A program made the translations under genes and the position numbers. The notes under the pieces were generated by a model. It worked only from the letters and a program-made list of their open reading frames with translations, was not told the DNA's origin and made no database searches. 56,617 bases of DNA from Acinetobacter sp. (GTDB lineage: Bacteria > Pseudomonadota > Gammaproteobacteria > Pseudomonadales > Moraxellaceae), in the NCBI GenBank assembly GCA_030152275.1, contig JASLHF010000074.1, positions 1 through 56,617 of the forward strand, read 5' to 3'. Position 1 is the stretch's first letter; every line of letters starts with the position of its first letter. Of the stretch, positions 26,002 to 34,848 are shown piece by piece.

Positions 26002-27528
26002 ATGAGCAAAACAACTCAAGAAAATCCAGCAGTCGAAAATTCTGCTGACAACAGTGTGTCAAAACCATCAAAAAGCACACCTGCCCGCACAGTAAAAAAA
26101 GCTGCGCCAGCAGCCAAAACGGTAGCCAGTTCAGCAAAACCGACTCGGCCACGCTCTGCGCCAGCCCGCAGCAGCAGTAAAAGCCCAGCTTCTACAGCGA
26201 CCGCTTCAAAACAAACAACTGAAACTTCTGTTCAACAGGATAAAATCATGAGCCAAAATACTGTTCGCCGCGTTGCAATTCTTGGCGGCAACCGCATTCC
26301 ATTTGCCCGTTCTAACGGCGCTTATTTCACTGCATCAAACAGCGACATGTTCACCGCAGCATTAAATGGTTTGGTTGAACGTTTCAATCTTCAAGGTCAA
26401 CGCTTAGGTGAAGTTGTTGCTGGTGCTGTTTTAAAGCACAGCCGTGACTTTAACATGACTCGTGAGTGTGTACTGAATACAGAACTTGCTCCTGAAACAC
26501 CTGCTTACGATATTCAACAAGCATGCGGTACTGGCTTACAGGCGGCATTCCTTGTTGCAAACAAAATTGCCTTGGGTCAAATTGAAGTCGGTGTTGCAGG
26601 TGGTGTAGATACTACTTCTGATGCGCCAATCGCTTTTGGTGATGGTTTACGTAAAGCATTACTTGAACTGAACATCGCAAAAACAGGTAAAGACCGCCTA
26701 AAAGCATTAACTAAAATTAATGTCAAAGACTTGATGGATGCACCAAAGAACGGTGAGCCGCGTACTGGTCTTTCAATGGGTGACCACCAAGCCATTACTA
26801 CGCTTGAATGGGGTATTTCGCGTGAAGCGCAAGACGAACTCGCTGCATCTTCACATCAAAAAATGGCAGCGGCTTACGAAGAAGGTTTCTTTGATGACCT
26901 GATTACGCCATTCCTTGGTTTGGATCGTGATAACAACTTACGTGCAGACTCATCTGTAGAAAAACTAGCAAAATTAAAGCCAGCTTTTGGTAAAGGCGAT
27001 GCACGTACCATGACAGCGGGTAACTCTACCCCACTGACTGACGGCGCATCTTGCGTGCTATTGGCTTCTGAAGAATGGGCGAAAGCAAATGGTCATGAAG
27101 TTCTTGCATATTTAACTTTCCAAGAAACTGCAGCGGTTGACTTTGTAGAGAAAAAAGAAGGCCTATTGATGGCGCCTGCTTATGCAGTACCACGCATGCT
27201 TGAACGTGCGGGTATTACTTTACAAGATTTCGATTACTACGAAATTCATGAAGCATTTGCTTCACAAGTGCTGTCTACGCTCAAAGCGTGGGAAGATCCA
27301 AAATTCTGTAAAGAACGTTTGGGTTTAGATGCACCATTAGGTTCAATTGACCGCAGCAAACTGAACGTGAAAGGTTCTTCACTCGCTGCAGGTCACCCAT
27401 TTGCTGCAACTGGCGGCCGTATTATCGCAACTGCGGCGAAGCTATTGAATCAAAAAGGTTCAGGCCGTGTATTGGTTTCGATCTGTGCTGCGGGTGGTCA
27501 AGGTGTTACTGCGATTATTGAAAAATAA
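26002..27528 (+). CDS. Acetyl-CoA acyltransferase (FadI/FadA2-like) with a low-complexity N-terminal extension
   Basis: A thiolase of 508 residues from this start. The catalytic Cys175 is in QQACGTGLQAAF, the His pair lies in EIHEAFASQV and AGHPFAATGGR, and the second Cys is in SICAAGGQGV. It should cleave or condense 3-oxoacyl-CoA. The first 80 residues are Ala/Lys/Pro/Ser-rich (KKAAPAAKTVASSAKPTRPR), resembling histone-H1-like tails, and have no thiolase homology. A second start at 26248 (MSQNTVRRVAILGG) has a better ribosome binding site, AGGA 7 bases upstream, and would give a normal-length enzyme of 426 residues. Both forms may be made. Confidence 0.85.
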   Translation: MSKTTQENPAVENSADNSVSKPSKSTPARTVKKAAPAAKTVASSAKPTRPRSAPARSSSKSPASTATASKQTTETSVQQDKIMSQNTVRRVAILGGNRIPFARSNGAYFTASNSDMFTAALNGLVERFNLQGQRLGEVVAGAVLKHSRDFNMTRECVLNTELAPETPAYDIQQACGTGLQAAFLVANKIALGQIEVGVAGGVDTTSDAPIAFGDGLRKALLELNIAKTGKDRLKALTKINVKDLMDAPKNGEPRTGLSMGDHQAITTLEWGISREAQDELAASSHQKMAAAYEEGFFDDLITPFLGLDRDNNLRADSSVEKLAKLKPAFGKGDARTMTAGNSTPLTDGASCVLLASEEWAKANGHEVLAYLTFQETAAVDFVEKKEGLLMAPAYAVPRMLERAGITLQDFDYYEIHEAFASQVLSTLKAWEDPKFCKERLGLDAPLGSIDRSKLNVKGSSLAAGHPFAATGGRIIATAAKLLNQKGSGRVLVSICAAGGQGVTAIIEK

Positions 27529-27545
27529 TGCATAACATCTAAACT

Positions 27546-27575
27546 AAAAAAACCGCTCAATTGAGCGGTTTTTTT
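27546..27575. terminator. Bidirectional terminator between thiolase and ompW
   Basis: A perfect stem ACCGCTCAATTGAGCGGT with flanking A and T runs. It lies between convergent genes and serves both. Confidence 0.93.
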
Positions 27576-27592
27576 GATTCAACTTAGACTGA

Positions 27593-28705
27593 TTAGAAGC
27601 GGTAGCCTACACCCAAGTAAGTGATGATTGGATCAATATCAATTTTGGTGGTCGCATGAATTAATTGTTCACCCGTTGTTTCATTGATCACATTAATCGT
27701 GGTTTTATTATTAAGTTTCGCATAAGACACGGATGCAGCGGTAAACCAGTTTGGAGTAAAGTCATAAGTAAAACCTAGAGTAACAATTGGAGCGATCGCA
27801 TCATCTGCATCCACATCTACACGCATCGAACCTGATGAAGCCTTACCATCCAGTGCAGCCCCTGCTTTATTATCCAACACGTTTTGTATCATATGCCCCG
27901 CAGCTTCTAAATCACTGCGAATCTCTGGATTTAATTTAATGTCATTAAAATAAGCGTACATAATACCAGCGCCCACATACGGTCTGAATTTATTGATGCC
28001 ACTCTTGCCAAATTGATATTGCGCTTCAAGCGCCGGCGTCCAAGCACGTGCAGTTGCTGCTTTAGATTTACTTCCTAAGTCTGTAATTGGAATATCTTGC
28101 TTTAATCCCAAACCATCAGGAAATAAAGTACCAGATGTTCCAGTTGGTGTGGCGTGGCCAGATAATGGAGCTGTTATCTGGCCTTTACCCTTAATGTCTA
28201 CTTTCGGAGGAATTCCTCCAATAACCTGCAGGGAAACATTATCGTTAAGATAATAATTAAACATTAAACCAAGTGTATCTACATTATCTGCTTCAAGACC
28301 CGTTCCGCCAGACTGCCAAGACTCTAATCCATTGATTACGGCTGTACCCGACTCCGCAGCATAAATATTGCCATTTGGGTCTGAAATTTTAAAGAGCTTT
28401 AAAGCCCCTAAATCAACTAACTGTGTAAGCAGATCTTTTGCAACAAAAGGCTGACCTGTACTTGGATCATTACTTACATAATCCGGATCTAAAGAATTTA
28501 CGAAAGCTTCTTCGCTAATTTCCCCAACTGTGGATTTTGTACCATTTTTAACAGCCGTATTAACATTAAAAGGATTAGCTTTCCCTTGCGGCATGACGTG
28601 CATCCAGCCGGCAGATACAGAAAAACGCTTAAAGTTGCCGTCTGCAGCTGCAAGTTGTGTAACCCCAAGTAAAACTGCAGGCAAGGCCATCTTCATTAAT
28701 TTCAT
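27593..28705 (-). CDS. OmpW family outer membrane protein, long form
   Basis: A 370-residue outer membrane protein. It begins with a signal peptide (residues 1-20, LPAVLLGVTQLAAA). The mature N-terminus FSVSAGWMHVMPQG, the strands GLMFNYYLNDNVSLQVIGG and FRPYVGAGIMYAYF, and the end IITYLGVGYRF match the OmpW at 17144. About 95 extra residues lie in extracellular-loop positions (residues about 35-120 and 165-200). It is convergent with the thiolase gene and may serve uptake of a hydrophobic substrate for that pathway, which is inference. Its closest paralogue in the window is the shorter OmpW. Confidence 0.92.
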   Translation of the reverse strand: MKLMKMALPAVLLGVTQLAAADGNFKRFSVSAGWMHVMPQGKANPFNVNTAVKNGTKSTVGEISEEAFVNSLDPDYVSNDPSTGQPFVAKDLLTQLVDLGALKLFKISDPNGNIYAAESGTAVINGLESWQSGGTGLEADNVDTLGLMFNYYLNDNVSLQVIGGIPPKVDIKGKGQITAPLSGHATPTGTSGTLFPDGLGLKQDIPITDLGSKSKAATARAWTPALEAQYQFGKSGINKFRPYVGAGIMYAYFNDIKLNPEIRSDLEAAGHMIQNVLDNKAGAALDGKASSGSMRVDVDADDAIAPIVTLGFTYDFTPNWFTAASVSYAKLNNKTTINVINETTGEQLIHATTKIDIDPIITYLGVGYRF

Positions 28706-28908
28706 AGGCTAACTCCTTGTCAGACATATTTTTTTTGTAGATTAATAAAAACATTCTTTGTTTTTATAGTTAGAAGTTATGTAATTAGTGATGTTTTTTA
28801 TATGTTATTAATGTTTTTAAAATATTGTTTATTGTTAAAAATACTTAATTGTTAAACCATTAGAGGCCTGCATTTATCAATTCAGGCCAAGTTTATGATT
28901 TCAATGTG

Positions 28909-29334
28909 TTAGCGGTATTCTGGCTCATATCCAAAATGCGCTTCGATGTGGTCATAACACCATTGGAATATAAAGGTATAGACCAAAATACAGGTCGTCA
29001 TACTTAAATCCAGTAAGATTGCCTGTCCTAAAGACATATTCATGGCATAAGCCACCATTGGGATGGTCACAAGCATCAGTCCGCCTTCAAAGCCAATCGC
29101 ATGTAAAACACGAACTCCAAACGTTCTTTTTAACTTTCTTTTTGCTTCATATTTTTCAAAAAAATGGTTGAAAATCATGTTCCAAATCACTGAAGTTACG
29201 GCCATAGCAATCCCCAATGTTCCAGTGACTTCCATAGGCACTCTAAAAATAAAACTTAATGCGACAGCAATGATCACCAATAGGATGATTTCATAGCTCA
29301 ATGCATGAACAATCCTTCTCTTGGAAATCAACAT
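28909..29334 (-). CDS. aceI: PACE family chlorhexidine efflux transporter
   Basis: A 141-residue inner-membrane protein of the proteobacterial antimicrobial compound efflux family. It has four predicted helices arranged as two tandem transmembrane pairs (residues about 10-30, 35-55, 78-98 and 105-128). Glu15, essential for proton coupling in A. baumannii AceI, is present (RRIVHALSYEIILL). Conserved RxxHAxxFE-like motifs are seen twice: RRIVHALSYE and RVLHAIGFEG. It exports chlorhexidine and short diamines in known members. It is divergent from a LysR regulator, as aceI-aceR is in Acinetobacter. Confidence 0.93.
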   Translation of the reverse strand: MLISKRRIVHALSYEIILLVIIAVALSFIFRVPMEVTGTLGIAMAVTSVIWNMIFNHFFEKYEAKRKLKRTFGVRVLHAIGFEGGLMLVTIPMVAYAMNMSLGQAILLDLSMTTCILVYTFIFQWCYDHIEAHFGYEPEYR

Positions 29335-29556
29335 AAATGCATACCTGTAATAAAAATAGTGTTAAACGCATTGTATGTTCAAAAATATGATTGATCGAGT
29401 TAGAATCTTTCAATTATTTTGATAGATCGGATGATGGGCTTTTCTGAATCAGCATTGACTTAAAATGCACAGCAAAATTAGAAAGAAACCCTTCAATACA
29501 ATGCATCGAAAGGTGTAATCCATCACGGCTCCGCCAGACCATAAGAGCTTTACCCT
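29335..29556. promoter_or_regulatory. aceI-aceR divergent regulatory region
   Basis: A 222-base intergenic region between divergent aceI and the LysR gene, where the AceR operator would be expected from the known system. I cannot delimit the exact LysR box from sequence alone. Confidence 0.45.
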
Positions 29557-30447
29557 ATGAATATAAATCAGGAACAGCTAACAATATTTAAAACGGTGAT
29601 TGAAAATGGATCGTTTTCTGCAGCAGCCAGAAAGCTCGGAAAAGTACCTTCAGCTGTTAGCATGGCCATTGCAAATTTAGAAATTGATTTAAATCTACGC
29701 CTGTTTGAACGTCATAGCCGCGAGCCTGTACCGACTGCTCAGGCGCTGGTGCTGTATGAAAAAACTCAGCAGCTGCTGGTTGAAATGAATCAATGGAAGC
29801 AGCATGCTATTGCGCTTAGTTCGGGTTTAGAAACCGCCTTAAATATAGCAGTGGTGTCTGAACTGCTGCACACACACTGGACTGACTATATCGCGCTGCT
29901 GTCGCGCAAATTTCCCGAACTGGAAATCAATATTTTTTCAGCCCCGCAAGAAGATGCGCAGAAAATGCTAGTAAATGGCACTGCCCAATTTGCCTTAATG
30001 TTTGAACGCGAACAGCTGGAAAGCAACGAACAGTTTGTAGAATTAAAGCGCGAAGCGCTGGTACCGGCAGCTGCTTTTGATTCAGATTTAGCGCTGCATG
30101 ATTCAGTCAGCTTTGAACAAATACTGCAAAGCCGGCAAATTGTAGTCGCCAGCCGTGACCGCAGCATTAAACCGGAATTGCTGTATTCAAGAAAATATTG
30201 GCGTACAGATAATCATCATTCTGCATGTTCCATGATTGTGCAAAATTTGGGATGGGGCGTTCTGCCTTTAGAGATGTTTAATGAAAATCCCTTACTGAAA
30301 AGTCAGCTCAAAATTTTAAATTTCTCAGACTTCACACCAAAATTTGAATATTTTGTCGATTTAGTATGGAACCGTGAAAGTCAACAAGGCTTAGCTGCTC
30401 GTTTTTTGATTGATTACGTCAGAAATCAGCGAAAAAATACATTTTAG
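29557..30447 (+). CDS. aceR: LysR family regulator, AceR-like
   Basis: A 296-residue LysR-type regulator. Residues 1-60 form the winged helix-turn-helix (FKTVIENGSFSAAARKLGKV, PSAVSMAIANLE), and residues about 90-290 form the two-lobed effector domain. In A. baumannii AceR senses chlorhexidine or polyamines and activates aceI. The assignment rests on the divergent position next to aceI as well as on family membership. It ends 89 bases before talB. Confidence 0.82.
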   Translation: MNINQEQLTIFKTVIENGSFSAAARKLGKVPSAVSMAIANLEIDLNLRLFERHSREPVPTAQALVLYEKTQQLLVEMNQWKQHAIALSSGLETALNIAVVSELLHTHWTDYIALLSRKFPELEINIFSAPQEDAQKMLVNGTAQFALMFEREQLESNEQFVELKREALVPAAAFDSDLALHDSVSFEQILQSRQIVVASRDRSIKPELLYSRKYWRTDNHHSACSMIVQNLGWGVLPLEMFNENPLLKSQLKILNFSDFTPKFEYFVDLVWNRESQQGLAARFLIDYVRNQRKNTF

Positions 30448-30536
30448 CCACGCGCAAACGACGCTTTTCTGTTGGGTTAAATCCGGTTTATGATATAACT
30501 GAGTGTACAGGCAATAACTTTAAGAACTAGATATCA

Positions 30537-31526
30537 ATGACACAATCTGCGTTAAACCAATTAAAAAGCGTAACTACTATTGTTGCTGACAGCAGTGATT
30601 TATCTGCTATTGAAAAATTCCGTCCGCTGGATGCGACCACCAATCCATCATTAATTACTGCTGCTGCCAACCAGCCTGAAAATAAAGTGCTAATTGAAGA
30701 AGCTTTTGCCCAAGCGAAGCAGGAAGGCTACAGCAGCGATGATTTGATTGAGCGCACCATTGATATTTTAACGGTCAAATTTGGCGTCGAAATCCTTAAA
30801 CTCATTGACGGCCGTGTATCAACAGAAGTCGATGCCGCCCTGTCCTATGATACTGACGCGACCATTGCCAAGGCCAAAGAACTTCTTGCACTGTATAAAA
30901 ATTACGGCATTGACCAAAAGCGTATTTTGATCAAGATCGCATCAACATGGGAAGGCATTCAGGCCGCCAAAGCGCTGCAGGCGGAAGGTATTAACTGTAA
31001 TTTAACTTTGCTGTTTGGCCTGCATCAAGCGCAAGCCTGTGCAGAAGCTGGCGTTACCCTAATTTCCCCGTTTGTTGGACGCATTTTAGACTGGTACAAA
31101 AAAGCTGAAAATGTTGACAGCTATCCAATTGATAAAGACCCGGGTGTATTATCTGTTAAGCAGATTTACCACTACTACAAACAGCATGGCGTACAGACAG
31201 AAATTATGGGCGCTAGCTTCCGCAGTACAGAACAGGTACTAGGTCTAGCTGGATGTGACCTATTGACCGTCTCACCAAATCTGCTGGCAGAATTAGAAAA
31301 TGATGAACGTACTGTTGAGATTCAACTATCTGCTGATCATCCGCATGCGCATACCGAACACCCCATTTCACCATTGACTAAAGAAGGCTTTAAAACGGAA
31401 TTAGAACATGACCTAATGTCATTCCAGCTGCTGCAAGGCGGCATTGACGGTTTTATTAAAGCACGTGAACAGCTAAGCGCTTTACTGCGCCAGTCATTTG
31501 GTTATGACGCTGAATTGAAAGCTTAA
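30537..31526 (+). CDS. talB: Transaldolase
   Basis: A 329-residue class I transaldolase. The Schiff-base lysine is K133 in RILIKIASTWEGIQA; the N-terminal signature PLDATTNPSLITAA is present, and the length and motifs fit the TalB subfamily. It transfers a dihydroxyacetone unit between sugar phosphates in the non-oxidative pentose phosphate pathway. It stands alone with a strong terminator downstream. Confidence 0.97.
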   Translation: MTQSALNQLKSVTTIVADSSDLSAIEKFRPLDATTNPSLITAAANQPENKVLIEEAFAQAKQEGYSSDDLIERTIDILTVKFGVEILKLIDGRVSTEVDAALSYDTDATIAKAKELLALYKNYGIDQKRILIKIASTWEGIQAAKALQAEGINCNLTLLFGLHQAQACAEAGVTLISPFVGRILDWYKKAENVDSYPIDKDPGVLSVKQIYHYYKQHGVQTEIMGASFRSTEQVLGLAGCDLLTVSPNLLAELENDERTVEIQLSADHPHAHTEHPISPLTKEGFKTELEHDLMSFQLLQGGIDGFIKAREQLSALLRQSFGYDAELKA

Positions 31527-31581
31527 AGCGCATCGTCTTCAGTCTAAAATTTTTAGCTTAAAATTCAGCGTTCAACTTAAT

Positions 31582-31615
31582 AGCCGATGCTCTATAATAG
31601 CGCATCGGCTTTTTT
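31582..31615 (+). terminator. Rho-independent terminator after talB
   Basis: A 9-bp perfect stem AGCCGATGC/GCATCGGCT with an 11-base loop and a T6 run, 55 bases after the talB stop. The upstream open frame of the exporter gene runs through it, which argues against the longer start of that gene. Confidence 0.92.
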
Positions 31616-31628
31616 GTGTGAGCAATAC

Positions 31629-32279
31629 GTGTTTGGCATTACGGATTTAACCACTTACATTATCGGCACAATTTTAATTGTCCTGCTGCCCGGGCCAAAC
31701 TCTATTTATGTCATGACCATTGCTTCACGTTACGGCGTCAAAGCAGGCTATATTAGCGCTTTCGGTGTTTACACCGGTGATATTGTGTTAATTGTGCTGA
31801 CTGCTATTGGCGCAGCGTCTTTACTGCATGCTTTCCCCTGGCTGTTTGTATTGCTCAAAATTGTCGGCGCCGTATATTTAAGCTATTTGGGTATTAAACT
31901 GCTTATAGCAGCCTACAAGACATGGTCTGCAGTTCCTGCACCAGAACATGTGCAGGAAAAACAGCAAGCGCTGGAACAGCTTCACCCTTTCCGCACAGCA
32001 CTGACCATCAGTATCTTAAATCCCAAAGCCATTCTGTTTTATTTATCTTTCTTTGTACAATTTGTTGATCCCGCCTATCCCTATCCTGCCATTACATTTA
32101 CGGCACTGGCGGCCGTGCTGCAAGTCATCAGTATGAGTTATTTAACTATATTAATTTTTTCTGGCGCCAAACTGGCTTCTTATTTTAGCGACCGCTATAA
32201 ATTAACCGCTTGCTGTGTCGCTTCAGTGGGTATGCTGTTTTGCGGTTTTGGTCTCAAACTAGCCACATCTACGATCTAA
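31629..32279 (+). CDS. LysE/RhtB family exporter, LeuE-like
   Basis: A 216-residue inner-membrane amino-acid exporter with about six helices. The family motif LPGPNSIYVMTIASRYGVKA follows the first helix, and GAVYLSYLGIKLL is the typical mid-protein motif. The start is a GTG at 31629 that gives the usual MFGITDLTTYI N-terminus; a longer ATG frame at 31587 would begin inside the talB terminator. It probably exports leucine or related amino acids; substrate is not certain. Confidence 0.88.
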   Translation: MFGITDLTTYIIGTILIVLLPGPNSIYVMTIASRYGVKAGYISAFGVYTGDIVLIVLTAIGAASLLHAFPWLFVLLKIVGAVYLSYLGIKLLIAAYKTWSAVPAPEHVQEKQQALEQLHPFRTALTISILNPKAILFYLSFFVQFVDPAYPYPAITFTALAAVLQVISMSYLTILIFSGAKLASYFSDRYKLTACCVASVGMLFCGFGLKLATSTI

Positions 32280-32536
32280 GAACAGGTGCGTGAGCTCAAC
32301 TTTTACACTGCAGAACATCATTATGAGCACCGACCGCCACCTGTAAAAAATTCACTGTTTCATGCAGTACTACTTGCTTGATATACAAAATTTGAAACTA
32401 TGTGCTGAACCGCTTTAGCATCTGCGAGGGTATTGTTACCTCGAGTTTAGGCCTCGCCCCTATTAAGCGCTCTATCAAACACCAGCACATAAAGCCTCTA
32501 AACTTCGTTTCAATCATAAAATACGGCTGAAGGCCG

Positions 32537-33097
32537 TCATTCTCCAGCATAGCTTCTTTGAATTAGTTCTTCGCGCCAGCGCTCAATCTCAGAAGATGTC
32601 TGCACACCGGTCAGCATGTTTAGCCATAATCCATCGGCAGCATAACGCAGCAGCTGCAAATCAGCACTGCTGTCTGTAGCCGCATGCCGAGCTAAACGGC
32701 TATTCAGCCACTGCATCCACTGCGCATTAAAAGCCTGATCGGTCAGCATTACCATCGAAATCGCAGTCCATAAGCTTCCAATACTGTTGCCATCCCTCTG
32801 CAGGGTAAAATAAATAAATGCCCGCGTAAAACAGCCATGTCCCTGTCCGTCAGAAGCGATATGCGCATCCACGGCCTGATCTAATTTTTGCAATACATCC
32901 TGTACTACAGCCTGCAGCAATATTTGTTTATTGGGAAAATGATGCAGCAGACCGCCTTTTGTTACTCCAGCCAAATCTGCAACAGCCTGCAGCGACATGC
33001 CTGTTGCGCCTTTTAAGGCCAGTTGATTCGCCGCCTGCGCTAAAATATTTTGGCGCACCCGTTCTGGATCTTTTTTCCGCTGATATGGATTATTCAT
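32537..33097 (-). CDS. TetR family repressor of the SMR transporter
   Basis: A 186-residue TetR-type regulator. Residues about 15-60 form the DNA-binding domain with the helix-turn-helix SLQAVADLAGVTKGGLLHHF followed by PNKQILL. The rest is a helical ligand domain. Its start overlaps the stop of the SMR gene (ATGA), so the two are co-translated. A perfect inverted repeat just upstream of the SMR gene is the likely operator, so the repressor should control its own operon in response to a cationic drug. Confidence 0.9.
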   Translation of the reverse strand: MNNPYQRKKDPERVRQNILAQAANQLALKGATGMSLQAVADLAGVTKGGLLHHFPNKQILLQAVVQDVLQKLDQAVDAHIASDGQGHGCFTRAFIYFTLQRDGNSIGSLWTAISMVMLTDQAFNAQWMQWLNSRLARHAATDSSADLQLLRYAADGLWLNMLTGVQTSSEIERWREELIQRSYAGE

Positions 33098-33441
33098 GCA
33101 TGCCCTCCAGACTGGGAAAACAGATTAATCACCAATACGCCAGCAACAATCAAAGCGATACCGCACATCGCGGGCACATCTAAGCTTTGCTTAAAAATAA
33201 TGTAGCCGACTACTGCGGTCAAAATGATGCCGACACCCGCCCAAATTGCATAAGCAATACCTAAAGGAATAACTTTGATCACTTGCGACAGCAAATAAAA
33301 TGCAATGCTAAAAAGCACTACAACGGCGACAGATGGCCCTAACTTGGTAAATCCTTCTGATTTAACTAAAAAAGTTGAACCTGTCACCTCAGAAATAATG
33401 GCTAAAGCCAGCATGCCATAAGCCGCATAGATTGGATTCAT
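33094..33441 (-). CDS. Small multidrug resistance (SMR) transporter
   Basis: A 115-residue, four-helix membrane protein of the EmrE/QacE type. The essential membrane Glu is E18 in ALAIISEVTGSTF, and the IAYAIWAGVG motif of helix 3 is present. It would work as a dual-topology or antiparallel dimer that exchanges protons for quaternary ammonium or other cations. The start at 33441 (MNPIYAAYG, GAGG 6 bases upstream) is chosen over an upstream in-frame codon at 33462 that lies within the operator. It is the first gene of an SMR-TetR operon. Confidence 0.93.
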   Translation of the reverse strand: MNPIYAAYGMLALAIISEVTGSTFLVKSEGFTKLGPSVAVVVLFSIAFYLLSQVIKVIPLGIAYAIWAGVGIILTAVVGYIIFKQSLDVPAMCGIALIVAGVLVINLFSQSGGHA

Positions 33442-33452
33442 TGTTACCTCAA

Positions 33453-33476
33453 AACATACCATGTGGTCGGTATGTT
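33453..33476. promoter_or_regulatory. Probable TetR operator
   Basis: Inverted repeat AACATACC-N8-GGTATGTT, 24 bases, with further symmetry in the centre (ACC/GGT). It lies 12 bases upstream of the SMR start codon, where a repressor would block transcription or translation start. The size and symmetry fit a TetR-family dimer or pair of dimers. Confidence 0.82.
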
Positions 33477-33594
33477 ATATCAATATCATTTTTTAGCAAA
33501 TTTATTTGCCATAAATGTACAGCAATTACAGCACCGTTTCACTAAAAGTCTGGTTTACAAGCTCAACTTACAGCAATAACCGTCAACTGTAGCG

Positions 33595-34590
33595 TTAAGG
33601 CGTATAGCGTTGCAGAAATTCAATAGTCTTATTAAAAGTTTGCTGACTGGCTTTTTTGCTCATCATAAACTGGTATTCATGCACCAAGACCTCCTTAGAG
33701 TTTGGATAAAATGCCTCCGTTACCGGCACATTCAGACTATGCAGGGTTTGCGCCATAGGTACAGACTGGCTTTCAGTTAAGAAGTCTTTATTGCCTCCGC
33801 TGATGAACACAGGCGGATAATTCGATGTCAAATGCTGACGGGGAGAAATGCTGGCCAAAAAGGCTGCATCCTGTTTGCGTTCCCCGGTATAAGCCTGCAC
33901 CAGACTATTAATCCCCCACTCCAGCAAGGAGATATGATCCTGCGCTGTATCGACAAAATGGTTTAAATCATAAATACCGCAGTGCAAAATTAGACCTTTG
34001 AGCTGTGACCGGCCAATAGCGGGCTGAAAATTTTGAGATTTTGCATAATCGGCATTAGATACAAAGACAGCATAATGGCTTGCCATATTGGCGCCCGCAG
34101 AATCACCGGCCAAATAAATTTTGCTCGCATCAATGTGATACTGCGATGCGTGCTGCTGTAAAAAAGACAATGCCTGATTAATCTGCTGCAGCTGTTCTGG
34201 ATAAATCACTTGCGGCGCAAATTGATATTCGACCGCTGCAACGGTATACCCCTCTGCAGCCAATCGCTTGAAATAACCGCGCGCATGTTCTTTTGAGCCT
34301 GAAATCCAGCCGCCGCCGTGAATCCAAACAATTACTGGCCGCGGTCCAGATACGTCAATATCGGGCGGCTGATATAAATCTAAAAATAAATCAGGCTGCT
34401 GTAAGTACTGAATATTAGCCTGCACTGCAACATCTTCAGGCGCATGCCGGTCTATAAATTTTTTTTGAATATCAGTGGAAGCATTAAAAACCCCAGCAAT
34501 CAGTTTTGAGCTGCTTTGTGTATTTTGACATGCGCTTAAATGCAGCATTAAGCACACTTGAAGCAAGACAATTGCTAATTTCAAACGCAT
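33595..34590 (-). CDS. Lipoprotein alpha/beta hydrolase of the hormone-sensitive lipase family
   Basis: A 331-residue esterase. The oxyanion hole motif is VWIHGGGWISG, the nucleophile Ser lies in AGDSAGANMAS, and the C-terminal Asp/His lie in GGNKDFLTES and VHEYQF. Residues 1-20 form a lipoprotein signal peptide with the lipobox LSAC, so the protein should be anchored to a membrane through Cys21. The start at 34590 has AAGGAGG 7 bases upstream and is preferred to the frame start at 34620. The substrate is unknown; it stands alone. Confidence 0.9.
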   Translation of the reverse strand: MRLKLAIVLLQVCLMLHLSACQNTQSSSKLIAGVFNASTDIQKKFIDRHAPEDVAVQANIQYLQQPDLFLDLYQPPDIDVSGPRPVIVWIHGGGWISGSKEHARGYFKRLAAEGYTVAAVEYQFAPQVIYPEQLQQINQALSFLQQHASQYHIDASKIYLAGDSAGANMASHYAVFVSNADYAKSQNFQPAIGRSQLKGLILHCGIYDLNHFVDTAQDHISLLEWGINSLVQAYTGERKQDAAFLASISPRQHLTSNYPPVFISGGNKDFLTESQSVPMAQTLHSLNVPVTEAFYPNSKEVLVHEYQFMMSKKASQQTFNKTIEFLQRYTP

Positions 34591-34848
34591 TGCTTTTCCT
34601 CCTTCTCCCTCACTAATCACGCTTAAGTACAGCGGTTCAAATCAAAATTACTAATATCATTACATACAAGACTGTAAAACCGAGCGCTGTACTCTGGTTT
34701 TTCTGAAAGGCATTTGGCATTTTATATCTTTAATTTTATTCTAATTAAATGAATTTACATAATTTTTCATGCATTCAAATTGAACCTAAAGTCACAATAT
34801 GCTATCAATAATACAAGTGGTCATTACAATAACGCTGGAGTTTCTCCC

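Noticed and set aside
31587..31628. Longer start of the LeuE-like exporter
   Set aside because: The extra codons fall within the talB terminator stem-loop, and the GTG at 31629 gives the usual family N-terminus.
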